Positions 38,301 to 51,400 of a DNA stretch of 64,000 nucleotides are shown here, in pieces. The notes beneath the pieces are model-generated. The model made no database searches and was not told where the DNA came from. It saw only the letters and a list, made by a program, of their open reading frames with translations. The translations under genes and the position numbers were made by a program. Source of the stretch: Thelephora terrestris (lineage: Eukaryota > Basidiomycota > Agaricomycetes > Thelephorales > Thelephoraceae); the NCBI GenBank assembly GCA_015956445.1, contig WIUZ02000022.1, positions 372,001 through 436,000 of the forward strand, in the 5' to 3' direction. How positions within the stretch are numbered: position 1 is the stretch's first letter; every line of letters begins with the position of its first letter.

Positions 38301-39707
38301 GCCTCGTCAATGGCGATGTATTCGAAGGAGAATTTCTTGAGCGCGGACTTCTCGATCAGACACAGCTCGTAAGTTGTGATGCAGACCTCGAAATCCTGTG
38401 GGAGGAGCCTGTTCGCTATGATTTCTGCACGTTCCTCCTTCCCACCGCCCAGGAGGGCAATATTGAAGTCCGGAGTCCATTTCGCAAATTCTCTGGCCCA
38501 ATTCTGGAGCGTCGATTTTGGGACGACAATCAGGTGAGGGCCGTGATTATCCTTGTAGTGTTTCAAATAAGACAAGAATGAAATCGTTTGCAGAGTTTTG
38601 CCCAAGCCCTAAGAAAGGGAAGGTCGTAAGAGGGCACGCGGACGCCTTGCTGGACCCATACCATCTCGTCGGCGAGAATCCCATTCAACCCATTGTGTTG
38701 GAGCGAAACCATCCAATTCAGACCCTGAAGTTGGTATGGTCGCATGTTGCCGTTGATGACTGAGGGAGGCATATTAAGGTCAAGATGGGAAACGGTTTGA
38801 CAGAGGTCTCACAGCTGGGCGACTCTTCAAAGACAAAGGGTTGATCGTCACCATCGACGGCGGATTCGCCGCCTTTCAAAAGCTCTTCATCTTCCTCTCT
38901 CTCGGATTTGCGATGGCGAGCACCATTGTCACTGAGAGCGCCGTCAGACAAACATAATAGGTTGGATGCCCACCACAACTTACACAACCTTTTTACGACC
39001 CCTTGCCCTCGCCTTCGGCTGTGCATCAAGAAGTGCTGCATACTGTGGGTCACGAGCTTTCTAGAGATCCGATTAAACAATGTGACGACTAGGAGGGTTT
39101 CATTGAAGCAATACTTTGATGTCCACAAAATGTTTGAAAAGTTCTGTCTGACCCAGGAGATAAGAGTACCGTTTGACGGCGTCTGAAATCTTTTGAGCGG
39201 CCGGTGAGCCACCAGAAAGAGGAGAGGCATGAGGGAGGTACCTTATTCTTGCCCATCTCCTCCCGCTTAGCCTGCAGCACGCTCTCATCAGCTTTCCGCC
39301 TGTGTTTCTTCTGCGTCCGCTCAACGGCATTCTTCATCTTAGCCAACTTTGAGGTGGTCGCTTGAGGAACATCCTTCGCCACGTTAACCTGCAGAAGTGT
39401 TACGGCGGAGCCGGAGGGGACTCACATCCTCTTCGCTTTGCAACTCATCGACCTCCTCTTCTTCCTGAACGTTGGTGTCGCCGTCGTCCATGAATTCACT
39501 CTCGCCGTCTGCTCCCTCACTGGGCTGGAAATTGGATTGTTGAGAGAAGACGCGAGTATGAGACTGTTCCGGACTCACTTGACGCGATACAATATTGGAT
39601 GGCACGACGTCACTGAGAACGTCCTCATCCATCGCGACGAAGTTCTAAAGCATAGGCAGTTATTAAAATGCAAAGTTGTGAGAAAACCGACGGAGACAGA
39701 CGCTCAT
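35362..39707 (-). CDS. ISWI-family chromatin-remodeling ATPase
   Basis: A nucleosome-sliding SNF2 ATPase of the ISW1/ISW2/SNF2H type; nuclear. Twenty-one exons were placed by eye, all phase-consistent, giving 1,098 residues: 39702-39707, 39579-39644, 39426-39524, 39242-39388, 39115-39189, 38984-39060, 38813-38931, 38662-38759, 37993-38608, 37847-37936, 37700-37794, 37473-37647, 37254-37422, 37026-37207, 36905-36977, 36700-36856, 36490-36644, 36371-36437, 36099-36319, 35537-36041, 35362-35466. Seen: [14 protein letters not shown], Walker A DEMGLGKT, DEAH box, [35 protein letters not shown]; then HAND ([14 protein letters not shown]), SANT and SLIDE regions and a Lys-rich tail. The first coding exon is only ATG AGC, so the start is less certain than the rest. 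Confidence 0.93.
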
Positions 39708-39834
39708 GGCTTTGGGTGGAAGGATGCGTTGCGGTGAGAGATGTTCGTCCACCAACTTTGACCGTGAGCCCGCATTTGGACGCGTTGAGCAGATTTACGT
39801 AACACCGCAATCGACCCGCTCCCCAGCCACACTC

Positions 39835-41007
39835 ATGTCTTCTACCCGAAAATACGCCCCTCCCTCGAAAAGAAACAATAAAAATGCGACAAGACATCAG
39901 CAGATGACACTTATGCCCTCCATTAGTCGTAGCAGTGGCATTGAGAAGGACGGTGACGCGTGAGTCCACAGGTTTATCCAAGTCTTCATCACCTAACCTC
40001 CCCAGCCCGATAGATTGAAGAATACTAACATTCAGGAAGATTATTGGACCTTCGTTCAATCCAAGGTATTCACTGTCTACGATTGAGTGCTCCTGTTTGT
40101 GTTCTAGCGGTTGTCCAGATATCCGACTATTTGAAGAAATATCCCGAAAGCTGCCCAGACTCCAAGCTAAGGGGGGAAGCGCGACACAGCGTCCTAATCC
40201 AAATCCGTACGTCGTCAGGGATCGGCATTCTTGGTCCCGCCTGAATCGATTCTCAGGTAAATTGCGAGAAGGCATCATGGCCACAAAACGACGAGATAGA
40301 TTTGCATCCGAAGGTTTGCCATTCTCAGTTCCAGCCCTATGCTCCTTGCCTCAAATTCGACAGTCTACGAAACATCCCTACGGATCTCCATCCTTTTTTC
40401 TTCCGCTGTCAATATTGCGTCAACCCTATCATACCTGCTTCCAACCTACTATACCTCTCAGCCGTCAACCCATTCACGGGATTCAACAATTTTAATCACC
40501 CTCTTGTCGCAGCTGGAATCCTCTTACCCATCACAACGAGACTACTACAGCTATCGCCAGGCCTTCCTTGCCTCGGGATGCACCACACACGATTCCCCGA
40601 CCGTTTCTTGGTTAGCATCTCTCTCTGGGGCGATTCGATCATGCAACTACTACAAGGTAGAGTCTCTCACACGACCCAAGGTCTACATCCCACTACTTGG
40701 ATCTTGGCCACGGAAATCGAGTGGAGGGGCGGTGGATCTTGATACCCAAACTATGCGCGTGATAATCTCGTCGCTGCACAATCGTTTGCGGGATCGTTCC
40801 TGGTCAATACTCCGGGTTGGTTATCGGGAGATGACATGCCTACCCAAAGTCACCGACACTTCCGAGTGGCTCCAAAGGTCGCTGATCCTCGACTCTTCTC
40901 ATACTACTGTGGAAGCCTGGTTTGAACAACAGTCGGAGAAGGGTAATGTCAAGGCGAAGGGGGAGGCGGAAGGTAAATGGGTTATCATCAAGCCAGCATC
41001 TACTTAG
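39835..41007 (+). CDS. Conserved-looking protein, function not recognised
   Basis: Probable exons are 39835-39959, 40036-40065, 40108-40213 and 40300-41007, giving about 322 residues. The N-terminus is basic and disordered (MSSTRKYAPPSKRNNKN). The C-terminal 220 residues are helical: SLRISILFSSAVNIASTLSY, QRDYYSYRQAFLASG, MRVIISSLHNRLRDRSW, SILRVGYREM, ending EGKWVIIKP. The helical pattern is reminiscent of PCI/SAC3-like repeats, but no diagnostic motif was found. The first exon and the junction near 40213-40299 (donor GTCAGG) are the weakest parts. The gene starts 127 bp from the divergent ISWI start and converges on RNA1, whose stop is 86 bp away. Confidence 0.55.
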
Positions 41008-41092
41008 ACACTCTCGTCTGGGTACACTACCTCTAGGGGGATCGTATTTAATTGAATCTGTATGTAGATTGGACTGGGTATAACGTAAAACC

Positions 41093-42324
41093 CTAAGCGA
41101 TCTTCGTCTTGACCAACAAATCCGCAAGTTCATCGACGGCAGCAGAAGTTCTTGCCGCATCCTCATCCTTGCCCTCAGCCTCAGCACCACCTGCAACGAA
41201 TTCCTCCTCTTCCTCCTCCTCCTCGTCATTCAAGAAAGCCTTGCCACCCCTTTGTTTGAGACTCTGAACGAGCGTCTGTAGGTTTTCATCCTCGTCGTCG
41301 TCCACCTCGTTCCACTGCAACTCCAACCTCTTGAGGCTCGGAAGCTTTGAGATGCCCTCTGCGAGGAGGGCGAAGGAGTCTGTTTCCATGTTGTTGTTTT
41401 GAAGCTGCAGGGTCTGTAACTTGGGGTTTGATCCGTTCGCAATTGTCTCGGTGATGGCAGAGACGCCCTCGCCCTCGTTGGAAAGAACGCAATCGGAAAA
41501 GTTGAGGAAGGTTAACTCGGTCCAAACAGAAAGGGCATCAGCCATCGCAACGGAGCCAACCTCGCCGAAGGTATTATCCTGCAGATCAAGGTATTCGAGG
41601 TTCGGGCATCGCGCCAGACCATGCGCCAGATTCGCTATTCCATCCATCCGAATACCATTCTGAGGCATCCTGACCTCGACCAACGACCCGTGGGCAGCAA
41701 ATGCCTCAGCCCAGGCCTCGGAAGATCCATCCTGCAGCCTATTTCGTCCACATATGAGGGTTCTGAGTTGGGACGGCTTCCCCTCCTTCTTACTCAGTTT
41801 CGCAGACTCTGCAAGGGCATTTGCAATCACGGTACCCCCTTCTGGCCCAAGACCGTTGTTATTGAGTTTAAAGATTTGGAAACTACGGTTGTGCTTGAGG
41901 AAGGGAACGATTGGATCGACGGATCGGGACCCGAATGCATTGTCGCTCAAGTCGAGCTCTACAAGCGAGGTCTTGTCCCTGAGAGCGTCACAGATCGCGG
42001 ACAACGCTGGAGGTATTTCGGTAATAAGACGGCCGGTAAAGATGTCTGCAAAGTCCGCGACCTGTTCTCGCGTATATTGGTATTAGCACCACTGACTTTT
42101 GGAAGCCAAGTATAAACGCCGCCACGAACCTTCAAGACGGTTGTTTTCTCGAGGAACTCGGCCAGCGCTTTGGCAGCCTCGACACCGATAGTGTTACCGC
42201 CAAGGTGGATCTCTTCGACGACAGCCGGGTCGACGTTTTCGAGATGAGGTTCGATGTCTGACCTTGAGTCTAGCTTGAGGCTCTTTCCTTGGAGGGAAAA
42301 CACTTTTGTCGAGGTGGACGCCAT
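41093..42324 (-). CDS. RNA1: Ran GTPase-activating protein RNA1 (RanGAP)
   Basis: Stimulates GTP hydrolysis by Ran in the cytoplasm and so maintains the Ran-GTP gradient for nuclear transport. There are two exons (42130-42324, 41093-42061), giving 387 residues. Seen: the N-terminal SLQGKSLKLDSRSDIEPHL, leucine-rich repeats throughout (LVELDLSDNAFGSRS, LEYLDLQDNTFGEVG, LQTLQLQNNNMETDS), the conserved arginine in FTGRLITEIP and the asparagine in KLNNNGLGPEGG known to be important in fission-yeast Rna1, and an acidic Glu-rich C-terminal region (DDEDENL; a run of eight Glu). Its start is 124 bp from the proposed MDN1 start on the other strand. Confidence 0.96.
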
Positions 42325-42448
42325 GAAAGATCAAATTTGCCGAATTCGGGATACGATCGACTCGTCCTTTTTCTCTTGCCACGAAAAAAATCGAGGCGAA
42401 CGTGTCTCCCTCCCCGTGTTCAACCCTATGCACCCTGTTAAGGAGGCT

Positions 42449-45400
42449 ATGGGCTTAAAAAACCCGCTGAAAATGAACTTGGGTCGACAGACCCGCTCCT
42501 TATCAGAGAAACTGGGCACAAATTCCCAGCTCGCCTCCCATATTCAAAGCATCACCTCAGTCCGGGAACTTCTCGACGCTCTTTCCAAATTGCTCGCGAC
42601 CCCTGCTTTCACGCTCCTCGTCGCGCACGAGTTCAGGCCCATTCTTTTTGACCTGTGCGCGAGATGGTTACGCGTCGGTGGTCGCACGGACGAAATTTTC
42701 ACGGCGTTATGTCTATTGCTCGAACCTCACCCGGAGTTATTCCCGCGAGTTCCTTACACTCAGCGTACTTTATCGTTGCTCACTTTTCCGCAGGATCCTG
42801 TATGCCTTTTTGAACGAGACCTACGGTTCCAATGGGCCCTTGAATTACTTAGAAGATCAAACGCCCTCCGAGGATCAGCCAAGGCTTCACTTTCTTCTGT
42901 TATCCTACTACCGCATCCTCCAGGCCAACCGTACCCTGCCAAAACATTTTTCATGGCCCATATCCACCCTCGCAACAATATTCACAGCTCCTGAGATCGA
43001 TTCCGGTGCGAGGCTTCTGGCCATCCGTTGTTATTTTCTGCAAAGTGCCATGGGAGAGGCCGAAAGGATCAAGTTGGAACAACGTTACGTCGGGGATGTC
43101 GGAACTGTTGATTGTCCAATATCCTACTCTGTGAACACCGAAGGGTCGATATACGCGCTCGATGGATGGGTGTTGCCCGCAGTCGAGGCAATACGGATAG
43201 CAGACTTCTGGAAGCAACCTACTGAGGACGTCCCCGACTATTATTGTGAGACCGAGGAAACAGTGGGCTCGTTTTCCGAGGGTGATTTGAGGTGGGTGAA
43301 TTCCTGCCGGTCCTTCCCTTTCTCTAAATCGACACCCGAGTAGCCCATTCACCGTGAATGTCTCTGGGATTTTACTGCTTCGAGAAAGTTTATCTCCTTC
43401 TCCCCCTTCCGGTTTGACTCAGACGGAAAGTGCCAAGGTTGCTTTGCGTGAGCTCGCTCTCCTTCACTCACTACGTCAGCCCGCCCTCCTCACTTCTCCC
43501 CCATCCTCCGGTAAATCATTGTTGATACACCACCTCTCGAGCCTCCTTCACCCCCGCTCCAAGAACCACGTGGTTACGATCCACTTGGCGGACACATCCC
43601 TTGACCCTCGCTCTCTTCTCGGCTCTCACATATCCTCCACTACCAGACCTGGCACATTCGGGTGGAAGGAAGGAGTCTTAGTGAAGGCAATGAAGCAGGG
43701 GAAATGGGTTATGTTCAAAGACATCGATCGTGCGAGTAATGACGTTTTGGGCGTCATCAAACCACTCGTCGAATCCCTTGGCCCTGGAAACTGGATTGGG
43801 GGACGGGGGAAACTGACCGTTTCCGGACACGGGGTGATCACAGCGCACGACTCGTTTGCTATATTCGCAACCCGGTCTACCTTGTCGAGAGATGGGAAAC
43901 ATCCCAGATCCGTCTTCTTTGGCTCCCACAAGTTTGCAGAAATCGTCATTTCCTCTCCGTCCCAAACTGAGGTCGAGCAGATTATGAACAACAAGTTCCC
44001 CCGGTTAAGTGGGCGGACCTCCCGAGCCATCACGAGACTGTGGCAGGACATGTGTACGACAGCCAACGACTTTCCCTCTTTAGGACGGGGAATAGGGATC
44101 AGAGAGCTGGAAAGGTTCTCTGCCCGTATCGAGCGGCTTGTCCCTCCCCCAGGTGATGAAATGGAGGTTGATAACGACGACGAGGACATGCTTCTCTCTA
44201 CCATCTTTACACACGTCAATCTCAGGGAAGAGATCTTTCTTCACGCTCGCGATGTTTTCTTCGGAATGGGAGCTCTCACAGCCTCTGCCCGACAGTTCCT
44301 CGAACAAGCAGCTGATGTCGCCGGACACCACTTGTGCTTATCTTCGGAGCGTCGAGCTGCAATAACACACTCTCGGGTACCTGAATTCGACATCGAACGC
44401 GATGTAAATGGCCGAAATACCGCTGTTCGGGTCGACCGAACGCGCTTACTCGCCAACCCCGGCACTGATATCCTTCAGCCAAACTCTCGGCCGTTCGCTA
44501 TGCACAAACCGGCTACCCGCCTGATCGGTAGACTCGCTAATTCAATTTTGCTGGGGGAACCGATTCTTCTTACGGGAGAAACAGGAACGGGGAAAACGAG
44601 CATAGTCACCCACTTGGCCTCCGTCCTCAGGAAAGAGTTGATTTCGCTAAACCTTTCTCAACAAACCGAATCCTCTGACATCCTTGGTGGCTTCAAGCCC
44701 ATCGATGCACGTGTTCCTGGAGTGAAGCTTTATGAAACGTTCGTGAGGCTCTTTGGGGCCACTTTGAGCAGCAAGAAGAATCCGAAGTTCCAGGAATCGG
44801 TTCGAAAGGCGGTCCTCGAGGGAAAATGGAAGAGGGCCGTCGCTCTGTGGACAGAAGCCATCAAAATCGCGAAAGGAAAACTGCGAGCAAGGATTGTCAA
44901 CGAATCTCGGTGAGTAAATCCGTGTACGAGGTCATGGCAACGGATTGAGATTTTTGGCAGCGGTGACCAGCTGAACGCTGACCAGCAAGGACCCAGGAAG
45001 CGGCCAAGGGTAGAGGAGGCGAACGAGAGCGTAACCGAGATGGACTGGGAGGAGTTCGAACAAGAGCTTCGGGCCTTTGATGTACAACATGTCCAGGGCA
45101 AGGGGAAGTTTGCCTTTGCTTTCGTGGAAGGCCCACTCGTAAAGGCGCTTCGCTCGGGGGATTGGTATGTGTCCACTATATTCATTTTAACTCATCTCTA
45201 TTTTAACGCGTCAGTCAGGATCCTTCTTGACGAAATCAACCTCGCGAGCGCAGAGACTCTAGAGTGCATATCCAGCCTTCTCCAGAGCGATACTTCCTCG
45301 ATCACACTCACCGAGCAGGGATCATTAGAGCCCGTCCCCCGCCACCCAGATTTCCGTATCTTCGCTTGTATGAACCCCGCTACCGACGTAGGCAAGAAGG

Positions 45401-48400
45401 ACCTCCCCGCGAACCTTAGATCTCGATTCATGGAAATTGACGTCCAATCTCCTGACGCGGATCGGGATACACTCCTGAGCATCATCGAGAAGTACATCGG
45501 CCACTGTACCGTCGGGGACAAAGGCGCTATCATGGATGTCGCAGATTTCTACACAGCTGTCAAGAAGTTGTCAGACCAACGCAAGATTGCGGATGGTGAA
45601 AACCGTCGGCCTCACTACAGCATGCGAACATTGGCTAGGTCGTTGATGTGGGCCTCGGACGCTACAAACTCGTTTGGTCTTCGACGTGCGTTGTGGGAAG
45701 GTTGCCTCATGGCATTCACCATGACACTGGACTCATCGAGTGCGGAAGTCTTGACGGTCTTGGCCCGAAAACACATCCTCGCGAATGTCAAGAACCTGGG
45801 ATCTTTGCTCGCCAGACAACCCGTTCCTCCTCCAGGCACCGACAACTTTATCAAAATTGGACCTTTCTACCTTGCGAGGGGACCCCTCCCTTCGGATCCC
45901 GCAGAAGAACACATCATAACGCCGTCCGTGGAAAAGAAGCTCGTAGGCCTCGCGAGGATCGTCGCCAGCCGACGCTTCCCTGTGCTCATCGAAGGTCCTA
46001 CATCCACCGGGAAGACGAGCTCCATTGAATATTTGGCCAAGAGGACGGGTCATCGCTTCGTACGCATTAACAACCACGAACACACAGACATTCAGGAGTA
46101 CCTCGGAACATATGTATCGGATCCCACCACCGGGAAACTCATTTTTCAGGATGGTCTGCTTGTCCGTGCCTTGCGTCGTGGGGAATGGATCGTGTTGGAT
46201 GAGCTCAACCTCGCCCCGACGGATGTACTGGAAGCCCTCAACCGTCTTCTGGACGATAATCGCGAGCTGGTGATTCCAGAGACCCAGGAAGTCGTTCGTC
46301 CACATCCAGGCTTCCTATTGTTCGCCACCCAAAATCCGCCTGGCCTCTACGGTGGAAGGAAGGTCTTGTCGCGCGCGTTCCGCAATCGGTTCTTGGAGGT
46401 GTACTTCGATGACCTTCCTCAGGCAGAGCTGGAAACTATCCTCTGCCAACGATGTAGGATTGCTCCCTCCTATGCCCAACGGATAGTTCGTGTCTTTCAA
46501 GAGCTCGCCAAACGTCGTCAATCCACCCGAGTCTTCGAGAGCAAGCGCGGTTTTGCGACCCTTCGTGACCTCTTCCGGTGGGCCGGCAGAGATGCGCTCG
46601 GTTATCAACGGTTAGCGGAGAATGGGTACATGCTCCTTGCTGAGCGCGCCCGTCGTGCTGAAGACAAGGCGGTAGTCAAAGAAGTCATCGAGACTGAGCT
46701 GAATGTTCGCATTGACGTGGACAAACTGTACGGACTCCACCTTAGCGACGCAGAGTTCTCGGAGCTCCTCGGCCGGGACCTCCCGACAACACACATCATT
46801 TGGACGAGCTCCATGCGACGCTTATACACCCTCGTTTCGAGGGCGCTTCAGTCCAACGAACCGGTTCTCCTCGTCGGGGAAACGGGTTGCGGAAAGACGT
46901 CGGTCTGTCAGATGTACGCCGACGCTGAATCTCGAACTCTCTATTCCGTCAATTGCCATCAGAACACAGAGACCGCGGATTTGATTGGGGCCCTCCGGCC
47001 CGTTCGTAATAGAGCCGCATTGGAAGCGGAGGCCAGCCAAGAAGCCACCGGAATCCTCACGGACCTTGGAGTGGATCACATACCAAACGATACACAGGCC
47101 ATTCAGAAGGCCATCGCCTCCGCCCAGAAGTTGGTACCCTTGGCTCCCGCCTCGGCCCAGGCGTTACAGGATATATTGTTGAAATTCCGGAGGCTCTCCG
47201 CCATGTTCGAATGGCACGACGGTCCCCTAATCCACGCCATGACGGTCGGGGGTGTCTTCCTCCTTGACGAAATCTCACTGGCAGACGATTCCGTTCTAGA
47301 GCGTCTCAACAGCGTTTTGGAACCTAATCGGACCATTGTTCTAGCAGAACGCGGCGGGGAGTCTGCAGATACGGCTTCCATTGGTGGCGCAGATGGCTTT
47401 CAAATCGTTGCAACCATGAATCCCGGAGGAGATTATGGAAAAAAGGAGCTCTCCCCTGCTATGAGGAACCGATTCACCGAAATTTGGGTCCCTTCTATCG
47501 ATCAGCGTACCGACTTGGAGACTATCGCAGATGGATCCTGGAAACATGACGAGTTGCGATCATTCACACAACCATTACTCGACTTTGTTGAGTGGCTCGC
47601 CGTCCAAGCTTCCGATAGATCAATCATCGCTCTCAGAGACATTCTTGTACGTCCATCCTCGCGTCGTCTGCTGATTGTCTGTCTGATTTGCTGAGACAGG
47701 CTTGGATTGCCTTCTCCAATACCGTTCACGAGCAAGGTACGTTATCTGTTGGTGAGATATTTGTAAGCCCCTTGCCACCCTCCGCCCAGTAGTATGCTTA
47801 TATACGGTGTAGCATCAAGCTGCGTGTATGACCTACATCGACGGAATCGGTGCCTTTCCCCAATTCTCGTCCTTCACATTCGAATCCCTCGGTCGTCTCA
47901 AACAATCTGCATCGCAAGAACTCCAACGATTGGTCCCCCTCGCAAACCCCAATGACCTCGGATTCTCCCTCAGAAACAGCAACGAAACAATTCAGATCGG
48001 CCCTTTCTCAGTCCGAAAGGGTAATACGTCAGGAATCCAGCCATCATTCAATTTTGGTGCGCCCACAACGCTGTCAAATGCAATGCGAGTCGTAAGGGCC
48101 TGTCAGCTAACGAAGCCCATTCTCCTGGAGGGTAGTCCCGGAGTTGGAAAAACAAGCCTTATCACCGCTCTTGCGTCAGTTGCTGGCCAAGTCCTATCAC
48201 GCATCAACCTTTCCGACCAAACGGACCTCATTGACCTCTTCGGATCCGATCTCCCTGTTGAAGGTGGGGCACCTGGGCAGTTTGCCTGGAGGGATGCGGA
48301 CTTTCTCAGAGCTCTCCAGGAGGGCCATTGGGTGCTACTGGACGAAATGAACCTCGCTCCTCAAGCCGTATTGGAGGGCCTCAACTCTGTATTGGACCAC

Positions 48401-51400
48401 CGCGGAACGGTTTACATTCCAGAGCTCGGTCGTTCGTTCCAAAAACATCCTTCCTTCCGCATATTTGCAGCTCAGAACCCCCAGAGCCAAGGGGGTGGCC
48501 GGAAGGGGTTGCCAAAGTCGTTCGTCAACCGTTTCACCAAAGTGTACGTCGAGGAGCTCAACCCGGAGGATCAATTGCTGATCTCGCGACACCTCTTCCC
48601 TGACTATCCTGTCGAATGGCTGAAAGGGATCATCACCTTCAACTCTCGGTTGAACGAAGAGATAGTCCAGAAGAAGTCTTTTGCTCGTGAAGGTGGGCCT
48701 TGGGAGTTCAATTTGCGAGACTTGATTCGTTGGGGTTCGTTACTGAAGAACAACGGACGCTTTGCACACCCATCCGAATACCTTCACACACTCTACCTGC
48801 ACCGCTTCCGGAATACAGATGACCGAGAAAAGGTTGTTCGGATCTTCACGCAGTCGTTTCCAATCCAATCAACCTTCCCCGCCCCTCATCCCTCCATCTC
48901 CCCTTCTTATCTCCAGATCGGAAGTCACCTCTCGACTCGTAAGAACTCCTGTCCTCACCAGCCCCTTCCCCCGCTCTCTCTGTCCAACCTCAAATACTTG
49001 GATACCATCGCTACCTGCTCTTCGAGAGGATGGCTCGTCATACTCACAGGAGAACGATCAAGCGGAAAGAGTGGTCTCTTACGGATCCTCGCCAGCCTGT
49101 CTGGAAATGTCTTGCAAGAGATAGCTATCAACCCAGCTACTGACATAACAGATATTCTCGGCGGCTTTGAACAAGTCGATGTCAACACCCGCCTCGACGG
49201 GCTACGACACAAGTTCTACGCGCTTGTTGACGAGTTGACACGATGCTCTGACTTTATAGGTGGCAACATCCTTGCACAACTTTTGGACAAAGGGATTTGG
49301 ACCGATAACTACCGAGATTCTATGAAACGCTTGGAACATCTCATCTCTGGGCTACCCACCCTGCAAAGCACTGCCCTTGATCAAGCCAAGGAAGACCTAC
49401 TAACCAGTGTGCGGTCCTTACTCCTTTCGGCCGCGACTCAGGGAAGATTTGAATGGGTTGATGGCCCCCTCGTTCAAGCACTCAAACTAGGGCATTGGGT
49501 GGTTCTCGACGGTGCAAACCTTTGTGGTCCATCAGTTCTGGACAGACTCAACTCTCTCTGTGAAGCTGGTGGTGTCCTAATGCTCAACGAAAGGGGCAGC
49601 GTCAATGGTGGTATTGAGGTGATACGACCTCATTCGAATTTCCGACTCTTCATGGTTATCGACCCTCAGCACGGCGAACTCTCTCGAGCAATGAGGAATC
49701 GTGGAGTAGAGGTTGCCCTCATCGACTCACCCCCCCGCCCTGCGAATCCTATGCAGGATTTGTCAAAAGTGCAAGCGTTTAGACTTGGTCTCACTTCCAC
49801 ACGCGTTGATCTTGCAGGACCCAACCACGACGCTAGGCTAATCACTCAAGATTGTATCCATGCCACACTTCTCTCTCAATCCGTATCCTTGGCTTTCGCC
49901 CATAACTCCGAGGAGGCATCTCTTCATTTCATCACTCGAACCACACCCTCAGCCTGTTTGCCCTATGCCATTCGATTCTGGGAGGAATCGTTATTTTCTG
50001 GCCAACCTAGCTCGTCTTCAATTGTACGGTCCACCCTGCAATCATTGCACGAGAGCTCTATATCCCCCCTCTTCTTGCGCCTGCGTCAAAGGTTATGTAG
50101 AAAGTGGAACATACCATCTGATTTTTTGTCTTTCCAGGTCAGCATCAGGTCTAGCTTCCCCCGAGATGATACTCTGAATACAATTCATGTATATAGCCTC
50201 AGATCGTTACCCTCAATTCACTGCCTTGTTTTGTTTTCGAAACCGAGGACGCGGATAATAGATCTTATACGATGCAAGTTATCGGTCTGTTGAATTTACT
50301 CGTAGAGCTGCAAGTCGGGAAGATCGCATCGCTTGAGAGGGATGTTTCTACAATGGCACCCGAACTTGGTCAACCACAAATCGTTGATGAAGTCCTCGCG
50401 CTCATGAATAGCGTCCAAGAGACAGCCGGAATCGTCCTGGAAGCCCACTCCACTGCTGACCCAGCTACTGTACGTACACCTGTCCCTGTTCGTCACGACT
50501 GCCACCCACTTCACTAGGTAGCAACGATGGTCCAAATTCTCCAATTCAGCAAGTACTTGTCAGGGTTCGTTCAGGACAGGCAGATAGAATATTCTGCAGT
50601 CGGGATTATGGTAAGGTGGATAAGCGAGGCATTAAAAACCCCGCCGCCAGGCTCCGAGCGCGTCGTTGTTTTGGCGAAAAAACTGGACAGTTTTTTCCGT
50701 CTGTCTTCCGGGCGGGGCTTCTATGATATCTGGAATGCCTTCCTTACAGATGTTACACCACCTACCACCGATCAATCGTTGGAGGTCCTCGAGAAGGTTT
50801 GTTCGATCGGCGGGAACACAGGCAAGGAAAGTTCCTCAAAATATGCATATAATATCCTTAAGTTGCCCAGGTTTTCGAAGCCTAGCTTTCCAATTTGCCG
50901 CCCTTTGCACCCTCCCAGCCGCTCTATCAGACCATGAGCTCAAGATTGTCCAAGACCTCAAAGGGAAATTTCAGAAGGTACGGTTCATTCAATGTATCCC
51001 TGTACCGGGCATTGAACTACCGTCCAGCTCCTAGTTTCTTCTCCTCGTTCCTCGCCCCCTACGGTCTCCACTTCTTCGTTCTGGCTCGCTCAATTGAATG
51101 TGCTTCGGACGGTGGGTTACACCGGAAATTCTGCACCTTCGAATGTATGTCTCTCAGGATTGATGCGGCCTCGATCCGATCTGATGCCCAGAAGTTTGCA
51201 ATTGGATACACCAAGGAGTTGTTGGCTCTCATCGTGCAAGACAGCACACAGCCGCTTCAAAATGTCCTCGCCCTTCAGCAGTTATCGTGGGCCACTTCGA
51301 GCTTCCAGTGTAAGCCCTACTCAAAGCAACGACATATTTGCTCACTCCTTCCACAACAGCCGGTGTTCCTTATGTTATCCGCGCGCAAATGCAGTGGCTT

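Noticed and set aside
42323-42448. In-frame ATG at 42323 as the MDN1 start
   Set aside because: It overlaps the RNA1 start codon and would add a basic, non-family N-terminus; later ATGs (42449, 42473) fit the midasin beginning better.
45733-46305. Long minus-strand open frames inside MDN1
   Set aside because: They are shadows of a GC-rich coding strand; the plus strand carries conserved AAA motifs throughout.
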